Source: Sphingomonas parapaucimobilis NBRC 15100
Lineage (GTDB): Bacteria; Pseudomonadota; Alphaproteobacteria; Sphingomonadales; Sphingomonadaceae
Length of the DNA stretch: 64,000 bases
Direction of reading: 5' to 3'
NCBI RefSeq assembly: GCF_000787715.1
Contig: NZ_BBPI01000069.1
Span: 62,001 to 126,000 of the forward strand
Positions 9,331 to 20,701 of this stretch are shown here, in pieces. The translations under genes were made by a program, and so were the position numbers. Within the stretch, counting starts at the first letter, position 1. Each line of letters opens with the position of its first letter. The notes beneath the pieces are model-generated. The model ran no database searches and was not told the DNA's origin. It saw only the letters and a program-made list of their open reading frames with translations.

Positions 9331-11987
9331 GCGATGATCGGCCGGGCGGCGTCCCCTTCTTCGGGGGCCGTCCGGTTTGCGAAGGCAGAAGCGCCGGAGG
9401 CCTGCACTCCGATGGCGGCCAGACCGGCCGCCAGTTCCTCGCTGCGGAACGGCTTGGTCAGCCGCGCCATCTCAATGTCCATCCCCTCCGCCTCGGCATA
9501 GCCTGATACGATGATGCAACGAATCCCGGGCAGTTTGCCCTGCAGGTCGCGGGCCAGCTGCGCGCCACTCAGACCGGGCATGAGGTGATCGGTAACGAGC
9601 AGGTCGGGGCGCAGCCCGGCTTGCACCAGTTCCAGTGCCTGTTCGCCGGACGATGCCTCGACCACGCCGTAGCCCAGATCGGCCAGCATGTCGGCGGTGC
9701 TCATCCGCACCAGGTCCTCGTCGTCCACCAGCAAGACGGTGCCGGTGCCATCGGCCTTTGCCGAGGCAGGGACCACAGGCGCGGTCGTCGCCGTTTTGAC
9801 GTCGCTGAGCGGCAGCCAGAGTGTGATCGCCGTCCCCCGCCCCAGCGCACTCAAAATCGTCAGGCCGCCGCCAAGCTGGGCTGCCAGACCATGCACCATG
9901 GACAGCCCCAGGCCCGTCCCCTTGCCGACGCCCTTGGTCGAGAAAAAGGGTTCGATCGCGCGCTGGCGGGTCGCCTCATCCATGCCCATGCCGGTATCGC
10001 CCACGCTCAGGCAGATATAATCACCCGCCGGAACGTCGACGATCTGCTGGCTGTCGACCCCGTAGCGGTGGACCTTGACCGACAGCGTGCCGCCGTTCGG
10101 CATGGCATCACGCGCATTGACCGCCAGATTGAGCAGCGCCATCTCAAGCTGGTTGGCGTCGGCCCTGGCGGGGGGCAGGGCGTCGGCGACCTCAACCTCC
10201 AGCGTGATGGTCGGGCCGACCGTCGATTCGATCAGGTCGGCCATGCTGTCGACCAGCTGGCTCAGATCAACGGCGGTCGGCTGAAGCGGCTGGCGGCGGG
10301 CGAAGGCGAGAAGCCGCTGGACAAGGGTCTTGGCGCGTTCGGCCGATTGGAGCGCACCGTCGATCAACCGCTTTTCACGCGCCGTGCCGGAGCCCCTGCG
10401 CATCAGCATGTCCAGCGAGCCGATGATCGGGGTCAGCAGGTTGTTGAAGTCGTGCGCGACGCCGCCGGTCAGGCTGCCCATCGCCTCCACCTTCTGGCTT
10501 TGCCGCAGAGCCTCCTGCGCCGCTTCCAGTTCGGCTGCGGCCATCAGGCGCTCGGAAATGTCGGTGGCCTGATGAAAGGCTGCAATCACCCGACCCGCGC
10601 TGTCACGAAGCGGCGTATAGGTGATTTCCCAGTTCGGTCTGACGAAATCCGGATTGCCAAAGGCTTCGGCGACGGTGAAATGCTCGCCGGTCAGCGCGCG
10701 GGTCATCAGCGATCGGATGGCATCACGCTGATCAGGCACGAATTGGTCTGGCAAGACGTCACCGATCTTGGTTTCGAAACCGAAGATCCGTCGGAATTCC
10801 TGATTATGCGCCTTGTTGAAGGCGATCAGCCTATAGTCCGTGTCGAAAGCGCAGATGGGCGAGGCGATTGCCTCGACGATCTCGTGATAGCGGCGGATTT
10901 CGGCGGTGCGCTCGACGACCTGCTGCTCCAGCGTGTCCTTCAGTTCGCGCAGCGCCATCTCGGCGCGGGCACGTTCGACCGCGACCTTGACCCGTTCGCC
11001 GACATTCTGGACCAGCGCTTCCTCCTCGGGTGTCCAGATGCGCGGCGTGGCGCTCTGGACCGCGAGCAGGCCGACCCATTCGGTTTCCTCGAAGAGCACG
11101 ACATCGACGAACGCGCCGACCTCGCGGGCCTGAAGCCCCGAACGCGCGCCCTCGCTCAGACGGTGGTCGGCACCGACATTGGTGACGACCACCGGCGCGC
11201 CGCCACGATAGGCGGCCAGCAGGTCCGGTCCGAAACTGACCAGCGAATGGCGGCCGACGATCGACGATACGCCGCGCGCATAATCGCGCTCCACGGTCAT
11301 CCAGCCTTGCGACGTGATCTCGGCATAGAAGACGCGGCTGGCCGACAGTTCCTCACCCAGTCGCTCCGCCACCAGCGCCATGATCTCGGTCGGTGTCTCC
11401 AGCGCACGAATATGATCGGACAGGGTCAACAGGAACGCGGCGCGGCGTTCCGCCAGCACCCGCTGCGTCGTGTCGGCCATCAGGCAAAGGACGCCGACCG
11501 GCTTGCCCTGTGCATCGGCGATGGGCGAAATGTCGAAATTGGCCCAGGCCTGCATTTGCTGCCCATCACGGCAGAGGGTCACCGGCCGGTCCGGAAAATG
11601 CAGTGTCTTGCCGCCGAGACCGGCGGTCATGATGACGTCGCTGAAAGCGGTATGGTCGGGCCAGCCGTCATGGACCGTCTTGCCCAGCAATTTCGGATGG
11701 CTGTCCCCGACAAACGCGGCATAAGCGTCGTTGTACAGCATCACTCCGTCCTCTCCCCAGAGCAGGAGGTACGGAACGGTCGAACGCAGCACCAAGGCAA
11801 GCGTCATCTTCAGCGCGATCGTCCAGCGCTCGACCGGGCCGAGCGCCGTGGCGGACCAGTCCATGTAAGCGATCCGATCGGCACAATCGCCACCGCCGGT
11901 GAGAAAGGGGGGCGTTTCCACGCCAGCACTGACGGCAGCGACGCCCTTGCCATGCGTCTCACGGAATGATGGGGATGCGGCTGTCAC
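9324..11987 (-). CDS. Hybrid sensor histidine kinase/response regulator (PAS-GAF-PAS-HK-REC)
   Basis: A soluble protein of up to 887 residues with no clear membrane span. Order: a PAS_4-like domain (WSATALGPVERW, LYNDAYAAFVG), a GAF-like domain (roughly 190-345), a short coiled segment, a second PAS domain (EAIASPICAFDTDYRLIAFN), a HisKA box GGVAHDFNNLLTPI with the phospho-accepting His, ATPase boxes NLAVNARDAM, DTGMGMD and GKGTGLGLSMVHG, then a C-terminal receiver with VDDED, the phospho-accepting Asp in VTDHLMPG and the Lys in LTKPF. It is a cytoplasmic signalling kinase of unknown input, and no obvious partner regulator is adjacent. The start is a GTG without a strong ribosome site, so the true N terminus could be shorter. 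Confidence 0.88.
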   Translation of the reverse strand: MTAASPSFRETHGKGVAAVSAGVETPPFLTGGGDCADRIAYMDWSATALGPVERWTIALKMTLALVLRSTVPYLLLWGEDGVMLYNDAYAAFVGDSHPKLLGKTVHDGWPDHTAFSDVIMTAGLGGKTLHFPDRPVTLCRDGQQMQAWANFDISPIADAQGKPVGVLCLMADTTQRVLAERRAAFLLTLSDHIRALETPTEIMALVAERLGEELSASRVFYAEITSQGWMTVERDYARGVSSIVGRHSLVSFGPDLLAAYRGGAPVVVTNVGADHRLSEGARSGLQAREVGAFVDVVLFEETEWVGLLAVQSATPRIWTPEEEALVQNVGERVKVAVERARAEMALRELKDTLEQQVVERTAEIRRYHEIVEAIASPICAFDTDYRLIAFNKAHNQEFRRIFGFETKIGDVLPDQFVPDQRDAIRSLMTRALTGEHFTVAEAFGNPDFVRPNWEITYTPLRDSAGRVIAAFHQATDISERLMAAAELEAAQEALRQSQKVEAMGSLTGGVAHDFNNLLTPIIGSLDMLMRRGSGTAREKRLIDGALQSAERAKTLVQRLLAFARRQPLQPTAVDLSQLVDSMADLIESTVGPTITLEVEVADALPPARADANQLEMALLNLAVNARDAMPNGGTLSVKVHRYGVDSQQIVDVPAGDYICLSVGDTGMGMDEATRQRAIEPFFSTKGVGKGTGLGLSMVHGLAAQLGGGLTILSALGRGTAITLWLPLSDVKTATTAPVVPASAKADGTGTVLLVDDEDLVRMSTADMLADLGYGVVEASSGEQALELVQAGLRPDLLVTDHLMPGLSGAQLARDLQGKLPGIRCIIVSGYAEAEGMDIEMARLTKPFRSEELAAGLAAIGVQASGASAFANRTAPEEGDAARPIIAQ

Positions 11988-12083
11988 CAGCGTACGATAC
12001 TCTATAAAGCGAAAAGCGCGAAACGCTCATTAACCGGCCTCAAACTATGGCCCTCGCCCGCATATGATGGCGGCACCGCGCGC

Positions 12084-12112
12084 AAAAAAAGGCCCCGGTT
12101 TTCGCCGGGGCC
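12084..12112 (-). terminator. Rho-independent terminator of the TonB receptor gene
   Basis: On the minus strand the stem GGCCCCGG / CCGGGGCC with a CGAAAA-type loop is followed by seven T residues. It lies 35 bases beyond the stop codon of the TonB-dependent receptor, in the right orientation to end that transcript. Confidence 0.85.
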
Positions 12113-12146
12113 TCGATCCGCTCGCGAGGGAAGAGCGATGGAAAGT

Positions 12147-15100
12147 TTAGAAGGTGCCGCGCAGACCGATCAGGAACTGACGGCCGGGCTTGTACTGGGT
12201 GAACGTCGCGTTCTCGAACTGGAAGTAGGAGCGCAGCGTCGCATTGGTGAAGTTGGCGACGTTGACGGTCAGCTGCGGCGCACCGGCAATCCCGAAGATC
12301 TTGTCGAGGTCGAAGGCCGACGAGAAGTCGTAGGTGGTATAGTCGGTGCCGAACAGCGCCGCGTTGGGGATGCCGTTCTGCGCCGCACCGCTGTTCTGAG
12401 CACCCTGACGCGAGGTCGTGGCGACGCGCAGCATGACGCCGTTCTTCTCGTAATAGCCGGTGATATTGTAGGTGAAGGGCGCCACGCCGAACGCAACGGC
12501 CGGGCCGTCGCTGCGCTGGTCGACGATCGTGGCGTTGGCGTTGAAGCCGAAGCCGGTGATGCCGATCGCGCGGGTCAGGAAGTCGAGCGGCTGAACCCAC
12601 TGGAATTCCAGGCCGTTGATGGTCAGCTTGTTGGGCACGTTGACCTGTGACGTGACCTGCACCTGGGCCGCACCAGGCCCACCGCGCGCGTTGATCGCGA
12701 TCTGCTGCGTCGGGTTCAGCGTGTCATAGGTGATGCCATACTGCGCCAGGTTCGAGAAGGGCACCGTGCTGATCGCGGTGGTGGTGAACCCTTCCAGCGA
12801 CTTGCGAAACGCGTTGAAGCTGATCACGCCCTCACGGCCGGTATAATATTCGAAGCCCAGGTCGAGATTGGTCGACAGATAGGGCGCGAGTGCCGGGTTG
12901 CCGATCGAGGCCTGGTCGGCCGAGGGCGCGCCGAAGTTGATGCCCGGCAGCTGTGCCGAGGGATCGGGCCGGGTCATGGTGCGCGAACCCGCGACACGGA
13001 CCACGGCATGCTCGCCGATATCATAGGCGAAGGTCGCGGCGGGCAGCCATTCGGAATAGACGTTGCGCGTCTCAGCGATGTTGATGATGCTCGGGTAACG
13101 GCTGCCGTCGGGCAACGACGCGCCGGAAGCGGTGGTGTTGCGGGGATCGGGCAGCGAGACGCGGCCCGAGATCGTCTGGATCGTGTTGACGTAGCGCAGG
13201 CCGACATTGAAGCGCAGCGTGTTGCCGCCCAGTTCCTGCGCGCCGTTGACGGTCGCGAAGGCCGACTTCACGACCTCGCGGATGAAACCCGCGCTGGCGC
13301 CCGTGTTCGCGCCGCCATTCTCAGGCGCGTTGTCGTGGAAGAACTGGTAGTTGCTGGCCTTGGCAAAGGCGGGCCAATTGACCGTCACGAAACCGGCGGG
13401 TCCCGGCGACAGATAGCTGGGGGCCGCGCTGTTGGGGATCAGCGACCCGCCATAGCTGACCGGGCCGCTCATGCCCGAGCTGAAGCCCGTGCCATAACCC
13501 GGATAAGTCGGATAGCCCGCAGGGGCTGCGCCCGGTGCGTTCAGGCCTTCGCAGGGCGGCTGCGAGTTGGGCGAGGGGACGGCGACGTTCGGGTTGTTGC
13601 CGCACACGGCGTTCTGCCAGAACTGGCTGTTGTCGAAGCCCCGGATGCGGCGCGACGTGTCGTCATAAGCGCCGCCGACCTTCAGGTTCAGCGCGGTGTC
13701 GCCCCAGGTCAGGTCGCCGCGAAGGCCCTTGTTGATGTTCAGGCGACGCTCGTCCTGCAGGTTGACGCGGCTGCCCGCATACCAGCCGAAATTCTTAGGA
13801 TCGTTCAGGTCCAGCGCGCTAGTGATCGTCGGGATGCCGCCATTGTTCGAGAAGGTGACGGTGTTGCCGACGCCCAGCGGCGTCGTCATGCCGACGGTCG
13901 GGCTTTCGCGGTGGAAGGTCGACCGGGCGTAATTACCCTGGAAGTTCAGCTTCAGCTTGTCGTTGATCTGCCACTCGGCGCCCGGATTGACGCTCCAGAG
14001 GCGCGTCGTCTCGGTATAGGGGCGGAATTCGTTGAAGAACTGGGCATTGGCAAAGGTGCCGCCGGTGACGGTGCAGCCCGCGCTGCAATCCGACTTGTCG
14101 AAGGTGAGGTTGGTCGGGATGATCGCGCCGTTGCGGACGATCCAGGCCATATTCTCACGGGTCAGCTCGTTCTTCTTGAAGCCGTACAGGCCGTCGACAT
14201 AGAAATGCAGCTCGTCGGTCGGGCGATATTCGGCGCTCAGGATCGCATTGATGCGGTCACGCGGACCGCGAATGCTGGTCACGCGGCCCAGGCGCGGCAG
14301 CAGGCCGTTGTCGATCTGCTGGATGGTCGCGCCCGGATTGTTGGCGAGCAGGAAGTTGCGGTCGATCACCGTGCCGGGGATCAGGCCCGCACCTGCGCCA
14401 TTCGGAACGGTGGACGGGATCGTCCAGTTGCCGCCACCGGTGCCGGTGTTGCAAACGGTCGTCGTACCGCATTGTGCGGCGGTCAACTGCGGGTTGGTAT
14501 AGCCGATCGTCTCGAAACCGCGCGTGTCGGTGAACAGGCGCTGCGCCGAGACGCCCGCAAGGACGCCGAACGTTTCGTTGCGCCAGCTGCCGATCAGCGA
14601 GCCACGCGCACCGATCCGGTCTTCCGGCGTCTGCTTCGACCCCTGGATGTTATAGGCGAGGAAGGGGCCGCTGCGGTCGAACGGGCGGGCAGAGCGCAGG
14701 TCGATATTACCCGCCGCGCCGCCTTCCAGCAGGTCGGCGGTGTAGCTCTTGTTCACGGTCAGCTTGGTGAACAGGTCGGTCGGGAAGAAGCTGAGGTCGA
14801 CCGAGCGGTCGGTGCCCTGCGCGTCGGTCGAACCCGAGGAGGCGACCGCGATCGGCGCGCCGTTCAGCGTGACGTTGGTGAAGTTCGATCCCAGGCCGCG
14901 AATGGCGACGTTGGTGCCTTCGCCGGTCACGTCGCGGGTGATGGTGACGCCCGGAATGCGATTGAAGGATTCCGCGATGTTGGTGTCCGGAAACTTGCCG
15001 ATATCCTCGGCAAAGATCGAGTCGGTGAAGCCGGTCGCCGCGCGCTTGGCATTGGTCGACTTCGCAAGGCTCGAGCGATAGCCGGTGACGACGATGTCTT

Positions 15101-15296
15101 CGGAGGGCGTGCCCGGGGTCTGATCGGTTTGCGGTGCGGGCGGCACGGAGCGGCCGTTATCCTGGCCGTCATTAAGTATCTGCCCTTGCGGGGCGGGAAC
15201 CGCCTGCGCCCAGGCCGTCGAAGCGCTCATCGCGCCAACGGCCGTGGCGCAAAGCAGGGCGATGCGGCTGAGCCGGATGGTGGGCACGGATTTCAT
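12147..15296 (-). CDS. TonB-dependent outer-membrane receptor
   Basis: A protein of 1,049 residues with an export signal (IALLCATAVGAMSASTAWA) and a TonB box region EDIVVTGYRSSL. The plug domain follows (FTDSIFAEDIGKFPDTNIAE; GVTITRDVTGEGTNVAIRGL), then a long barrel ending in QFLIGLRGTF with the terminal Phe needed for outer-membrane assembly. The layout is that of the oligosaccharide-type receptors common in sphingomonads and xanthomonads. With alpha-glucuronidase next to it the cargo is probably glucuronoxylan oligosaccharides; that is inference. The ATG at 15296 has a GAGAGGA ribosome site; an upstream start would lack one. A terminator follows the gene, and a LacI-type palindrome lies about 200 bases upstream. 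Confidence 0.92.
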   Translation of the reverse strand: MKSVPTIRLSRIALLCATAVGAMSASTAWAQAVPAPQGQILNDGQDNGRSVPPAPQTDQTPGTPSEDIVVTGYRSSLAKSTNAKRAATGFTDSIFAEDIGKFPDTNIAESFNRIPGVTITRDVTGEGTNVAIRGLGSNFTNVTLNGAPIAVASSGSTDAQGTDRSVDLSFFPTDLFTKLTVNKSYTADLLEGGAAGNIDLRSARPFDRSGPFLAYNIQGSKQTPEDRIGARGSLIGSWRNETFGVLAGVSAQRLFTDTRGFETIGYTNPQLTAAQCGTTTVCNTGTGGGNWTIPSTVPNGAGAGLIPGTVIDRNFLLANNPGATIQQIDNGLLPRLGRVTSIRGPRDRINAILSAEYRPTDELHFYVDGLYGFKKNELTRENMAWIVRNGAIIPTNLTFDKSDCSAGCTVTGGTFANAQFFNEFRPYTETTRLWSVNPGAEWQINDKLKLNFQGNYARSTFHRESPTVGMTTPLGVGNTVTFSNNGGIPTITSALDLNDPKNFGWYAGSRVNLQDERRLNINKGLRGDLTWGDTALNLKVGGAYDDTSRRIRGFDNSQFWQNAVCGNNPNVAVPSPNSQPPCEGLNAPGAAPAGYPTYPGYGTGFSSGMSGPVSYGGSLIPNSAAPSYLSPGPAGFVTVNWPAFAKASNYQFFHDNAPENGGANTGASAGFIREVVKSAFATVNGAQELGGNTLRFNVGLRYVNTIQTISGRVSLPDPRNTTASGASLPDGSRYPSIINIAETRNVYSEWLPAATFAYDIGEHAVVRVAGSRTMTRPDPSAQLPGINFGAPSADQASIGNPALAPYLSTNLDLGFEYYTGREGVISFNAFRKSLEGFTTTAISTVPFSNLAQYGITYDTLNPTQQIAINARGGPGAAQVQVTSQVNVPNKLTINGLEFQWVQPLDFLTRAIGITGFGFNANATIVDQRSDGPAVAFGVAPFTYNITGYYEKNGVMLRVATTSRQGAQNSGAAQNGIPNAALFGTDYTTYDFSSAFDLDKIFGIAGAPQLTVNVANFTNATLRSYFQFENATFTQYKPGRQFLIGLRGTF

Positions 15297-15494
15297 GTCA
15301 GGTCCTCTCTTGCGGCCCGCTGTCGTTCGTTGCGACATGCGGATTGATTTCGTTGGATCGGGTCGGTGTCGGATCAGGGTGCCGGTGGCCCGCGATGATG
15401 GCTGGGAACACGCGTCTCGCGGTCTGCCGATGCGTCGGCCATGACGATGCCGTTAACCATGCTATCCCCTCCAACCGTCTAATGCGGCGTATGC

Positions 15495-15508
15495 TGATAG
15501 CGCTATCG
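15495..15508. promoter_or_regulatory. LacI-type operator-like palindrome upstream of the TonB receptor
   Basis: TGATAGCGCTATCG contains a perfect 12-bp palindrome with the central CG and TA-n-CG-n-TA spacing typical of LacI-family operators. It lies about 200 bases upstream of the receptor start. The 483-base stretch 15297-15779 between the receptor and the glucuronidase holds no gene; besides this palindrome it carries two ATTGGT half-sites (15518 and 15540) that recall GntR-type hexuronate operators, with low confidence. Confidence 0.5.
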
Positions 15509-15779
15509 TTCTGCGCTATTGGTCCACAAGTCAATGAAAATTGGTTAGGCCGCAACGGGTTCGTGACGAACTATGGCCGTTCTGCCACAGCCCGGCCGTA
15601 TCAAGATGAAACGAGAGCGCTAAGTCCAGGCGCCGGCCGAAAGTCGTTTATTTTGCTACAATCGTTTTACAGATCGGCAAGCAGACCGGCACCGGCCCGA
15701 CCAAAGCTTATAATTCTGGTTTTGCCGGTGAGGAATAGCGGTCGGTCGCGGCCATGACAGGCCACGACCATTAACCGTC

Positions 15780-17873
<2,094 letters not shown>

Positions 17874-17924
17874 GCCATACTCTCCCGATGTGTCGACGAT
17901 TGACAAGCCGACGCTTGGCCCGCA

Positions 17925-17938
17925 CGTTACCGCTATCA
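17925..17938. promoter_or_regulatory. LacI-type operator-like site between aguA and manD
   Basis: On the minus strand this reads TGATAGCGGTAACG, the same TGATAGCG-S-TA-n-CG pattern as the palindrome at 15495. It lies 52 bases upstream of aguA and about 135 bases upstream of the mannonate dehydratase start. A GACCAATTGG palindrome at 17939-17948 directly abuts it. Confidence 0.45.
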
Positions 17939-18074
17939 GACCAATTGGCAAGTCGGGTTGGACCGGCTGCCTGACAGGAGGGGCCTGAATGACCCGGTGG
18001 CAAGACCCGATCCGCCATGCCGCATCGTGCGGCCATCCTTCTGTCGCGTTCGTGTTCGCCTGAAGGACGTTTCC

Positions 18075-19286
18075 ATGCCCAAGATCGTTTCCGCCCGCCT
18101 GATCGTTACCTCACCGGGGCGCAACTTCGTCACGCTGAAGATCGAGTGCAACGACGGCACCACCGGCCTTGGCGATGCCACGCTCAACGGACGCGAGATG
18201 GCCGTCGCCAGCTATCTGCAGGACCATGTCATCCCCTGCCTGATCGGACGCGAGGCGCACCGGATAGAGGATATCTGGCAGTATCTCTACAAGGGCGCAT
18301 ACTGGCGGCGCGGGCCGGTGACGATGACCGCGATCGCGGCGGTCGACATGGCGCTGTGGGACATCAAGGGCAAGGTCGCCGGACTGCCTGTCTATCAGCT
18401 GCTGGGCGGGGCCGCGCGTGAAGGCTGCATGGTCTATTGCCATGCCAATGGCACAACGATCGAGGACACGATCGCCACCGCGATCCGGCACCGCGACGAG
18501 GGTTATCGCGCGATCCGCCTGCAATGCGGCGTGCCGGGCCTCGCCTCCACCTATGGCGTCGCCAAGGCGGGGCAGCGCTACGAACCCGCCGATGCCGACC
18601 TGCCGACCGAAAGCGTCTGGTCGACCGAGAAATATCTGCGCGTTGTTCCCGAACTTTTCGCCGCCGCGCGTGAGGCGCTGGGCTGGGACGTCCATCTGCT
18701 CCACGATGTCCATCACCGCCTGACCCCGATCGAGGCGGCGCGGCTGGGCAAGGATCTGGAGCCCTATCGGCCCTTCTGGATCGAGGATGCGACCCCCGCC
18801 GAGGATCAGGATGCCTTCCGCCTGATCCGCCAGCATACGACGACACCGCTGGCGGTGGGCGAGATCTTCAATTCAATCTGGGATGCCAAGCATCTGATCG
18901 AGAACCGGCTCATCGACTATATCCGCGCCACCGTCGTCCATGCGGGCGGGCTGACCCATTTGCGGCAGATCGCGTCGCTGGCGGACCTTTATCAGGTGCG
19001 CACCGGCTGCCACGGCGCGACAGACCTGTCACCCGTCACCATGGCGGCGGCGCTGCATTTCGGGCTGTCGATCCCCAATTTCGGCATTCAGGAGCATATG
19101 CCGCACACCGATGAGACGGATGCGGTCTTCCCGCATCATTATCGCTTCGAGGACGGCATGATGCACCCCGGCGACGCGCCCGGCCTGGGCGTCGAGATCG
19201 ACGAGGCGCTGGCCGAGACGTATCCGTACAAGCGTGCCTATCTGCCGGTGAACCGTCTGGAGGACGGGACGCTATGGAGTTGGTAA
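18075..19286 (+). CDS. manD: D-mannonate dehydratase (enolase superfamily)
   Basis: A protein of 403 residues, the normal length of the ManD type. The metal-binding and catalytic pattern of ManD is visible: [20 protein letters not shown] (Asp ligand and the His two residues on), [12 protein letters not shown] (Glu), [11 protein letters not shown] (Glu), [10 protein letters not shown] and [15 protein letters not shown]. The enzyme dehydrates D-mannonate to 2-keto-3-deoxygluconate in hexuronate breakdown; some family members prefer D-gluconate or do not turn over fast, so activity level is not certain. Start chosen for GAAGGA upstream of the ATG. The MFS carrier follows by 19 bases, and isomerase/reductase steps (UxaC, UxuB) are not in the window. 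Confidence 0.92.
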   Translation: MPKIVSARLIVTSPGRNFVTLKIECNDGTTGLGDATLNGREMAVASYLQDHVIPCLIGREAHRIEDIWQYLYKGAYWRRGPVTMTAIAAVDMALWDIKGKVAGLPVYQLLGGAAREGCMVYCHANGTTIEDTIATAIRHRDEGYRAIRLQCGVPGLASTYGVAKAGQRYEPADADLPTESVWSTEKYLRVVPELFAAAREALGWDVHLLHDVHHRLTPIEAARLGKDLEPYRPFWIEDATPAEDQDAFRLIRQHTTTPLAVGEIFNSIWDAKHLIENRLIDYIRATVVHAGGLTHLRQIASLADLYQVRTGCHGATDLSPVTMAAALHFGLSIPNFGIQEHMPHTDETDAVFPHHYRFEDGMMHPGDAPGLGVEIDEALAETYPYKRAYLPVNRLEDGTLWSW

Positions 19287-19305
19287 AGAGGGTGGAGTCG
19301 GTGAG

Positions 19306-20625
19306 ATGAGCGATCTGACCCAGGCCGCCGCCACCGCGCCAGACACCGTGGCCCAGGCCGTGCCGCCCCCGCGCGGGCGGGTGCGCTGGGTCATCTGCGG
19401 ACTGCTCTTCGCCGCCGTGGTGCTGAGTTACATCGACCGGCTGGTGCTGGGCGTGCTCAAGCCGCAGCTGACCGCACTCTATGGCTGGACCAACAGCGGT
19501 TACGGCGACATCACCGGCTATTTCCAGGTGGCCTATGGCCTGGGTTTCCTGCTGTTCGGCTGGCTGATCGACCGGATCGGACCGCGTGCGGGTTATATGC
19601 TGGCGATGGGCGCGTGGACGGTCGGGCATTTCGCGCAGACGCTCGTCACCTCGACGACCGGTTTCGCGCTCGCCCGCATCCCGCTGGCGCTGGGGGAGGC
19701 GGGCACCTTCCCATCGGCACTGGCGGCCGCTTCGCAATGGTTTCCCAAAAAGGAACGCGCGATGGCGATCGGCATCTTCAATGCCGGGGCCAATGTCGGC
19801 GCGGTGGTGACGCCGCTGCTGATCGGGTTCCTGATCGCCGATCTGGTGCTCGATTGGCGCTGGGCCTTCATCGTCACCGGGCTGTTCAACCTTGTCTGGC
19901 TGACCGCGTGGTGGCGGCTCTATCACCCGCCGCACAGCCATCCGCGCATTACATCCGAGGAGCGTGCCTGGATCGAGGCAGAACCGGTCGAGACGACGGG
20001 CCGCGCTGGCTTCCTGACCGTGTTGCGGCACCGCGAATCCTGGTCCTACATGACCGGGCGCTTCCTGATCGATCCGGTCTGGTGGACCTTTTTGTTCTGG
20101 CTGCCGGATTTCTTCCACAGCCGTTACGGCTATGATCTGAAGAATTTCGGGCCGCCACTGGTCGCCATCTATATCATGGCCGATGTCGGTGCGATCGTCG
20201 GCGGCTGGTATTCGTCACGGCTGTTGAAGCGTGGTGTCGAGACGGGCCGCGCGCGCAAGCGGGCGATGTTCGCCTGCGCGCTGTTCGCCCTGCCGGTGAT
20301 GTTCGCCGCACAGGCAAGCAGCATCTGGGTTGCGGTGGCGATGATCGGTCTGGCCTGTGCCGCGCATCAGGGCTTCTCGACCAACCTCTTCGCGCTGCCC
20401 GGCGACCAGTTTCCCCGCTATGCGCAAGGGACACTGATCGGCCTGGGTGGTTTTGCCGGGGCAGCAGGCGGCTTCATCGCGTCCAAGGCGCTGGGGGCAT
20501 TGCTCGACCGGGTGGGGAGCTATCAGCCCTTCTTCATCGCGTGCGGCGTCGCCTATCTCGTCGCGCTGCTGGTCTTCCATATTCTCAACCCGCGTTACCG
20601 CGACATGCGGATCGGGGGCGTGTAA
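19306..20625 (+). CDS. MFS transporter, hexuronate (ACS family) type
   Basis: A membrane protein of 439 residues with twelve probable spans. The N-terminal span contains LSYIDRLVLGVLKPQL, and the loop between helices 2 and 3 reads GWLIDRIGPRAGYMLAM, both typical of the anion:cation symporter family (ExuT, GarP). RIPLALGEAGTFPSALAAASQWFP is the conserved helix 4-5 region of that family. Its place directly after manD and near the alpha-glucuronidase supports uptake of glucuronate or galacturonate across the inner membrane. It probably shares a transcript with manD. Confidence 0.87.
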   Translation: MSDLTQAAATAPDTVAQAVPPPRGRVRWVICGLLFAAVVLSYIDRLVLGVLKPQLTALYGWTNSGYGDITGYFQVAYGLGFLLFGWLIDRIGPRAGYMLAMGAWTVGHFAQTLVTSTTGFALARIPLALGEAGTFPSALAAASQWFPKKERAMAIGIFNAGANVGAVVTPLLIGFLIADLVLDWRWAFIVTGLFNLVWLTAWWRLYHPPHSHPRITSEERAWIEAEPVETTGRAGFLTVLRHRESWSYMTGRFLIDPVWWTFLFWLPDFFHSRYGYDLKNFGPPLVAIYIMADVGAIVGGWYSSRLLKRGVETGRARKRAMFACALFALPVMFAAQASSIWVAVAMIGLACAAHQGFSTNLFALPGDQFPRYAQGTLIGLGGFAGAAGGFIASKALGALLDRVGSYQPFFIACGVAYLVALLVFHILNPRYRDMRIGGV

Positions 20626-20701
20626 CATTTCATGTCCCGGTCCCGGCGGCGGATATACGGCCGGATCGGGTGGTTCCTCGCTCACGCAGCCGGGAGCCAG
20701 C

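Noticed and set aside
9585..11969. 794-codon open frame opposite the hybrid sensor kinase
   Set aside because: It lies fully antisense to a gene with complete kinase motifs; long antisense frames are common in GC-rich DNA, and it shows no domain pattern or ribosome site.
13008..15347. 779-codon open frame opposite the TonB receptor
   Set aside because: Antisense shadow of the receptor gene; no domain or start signal.
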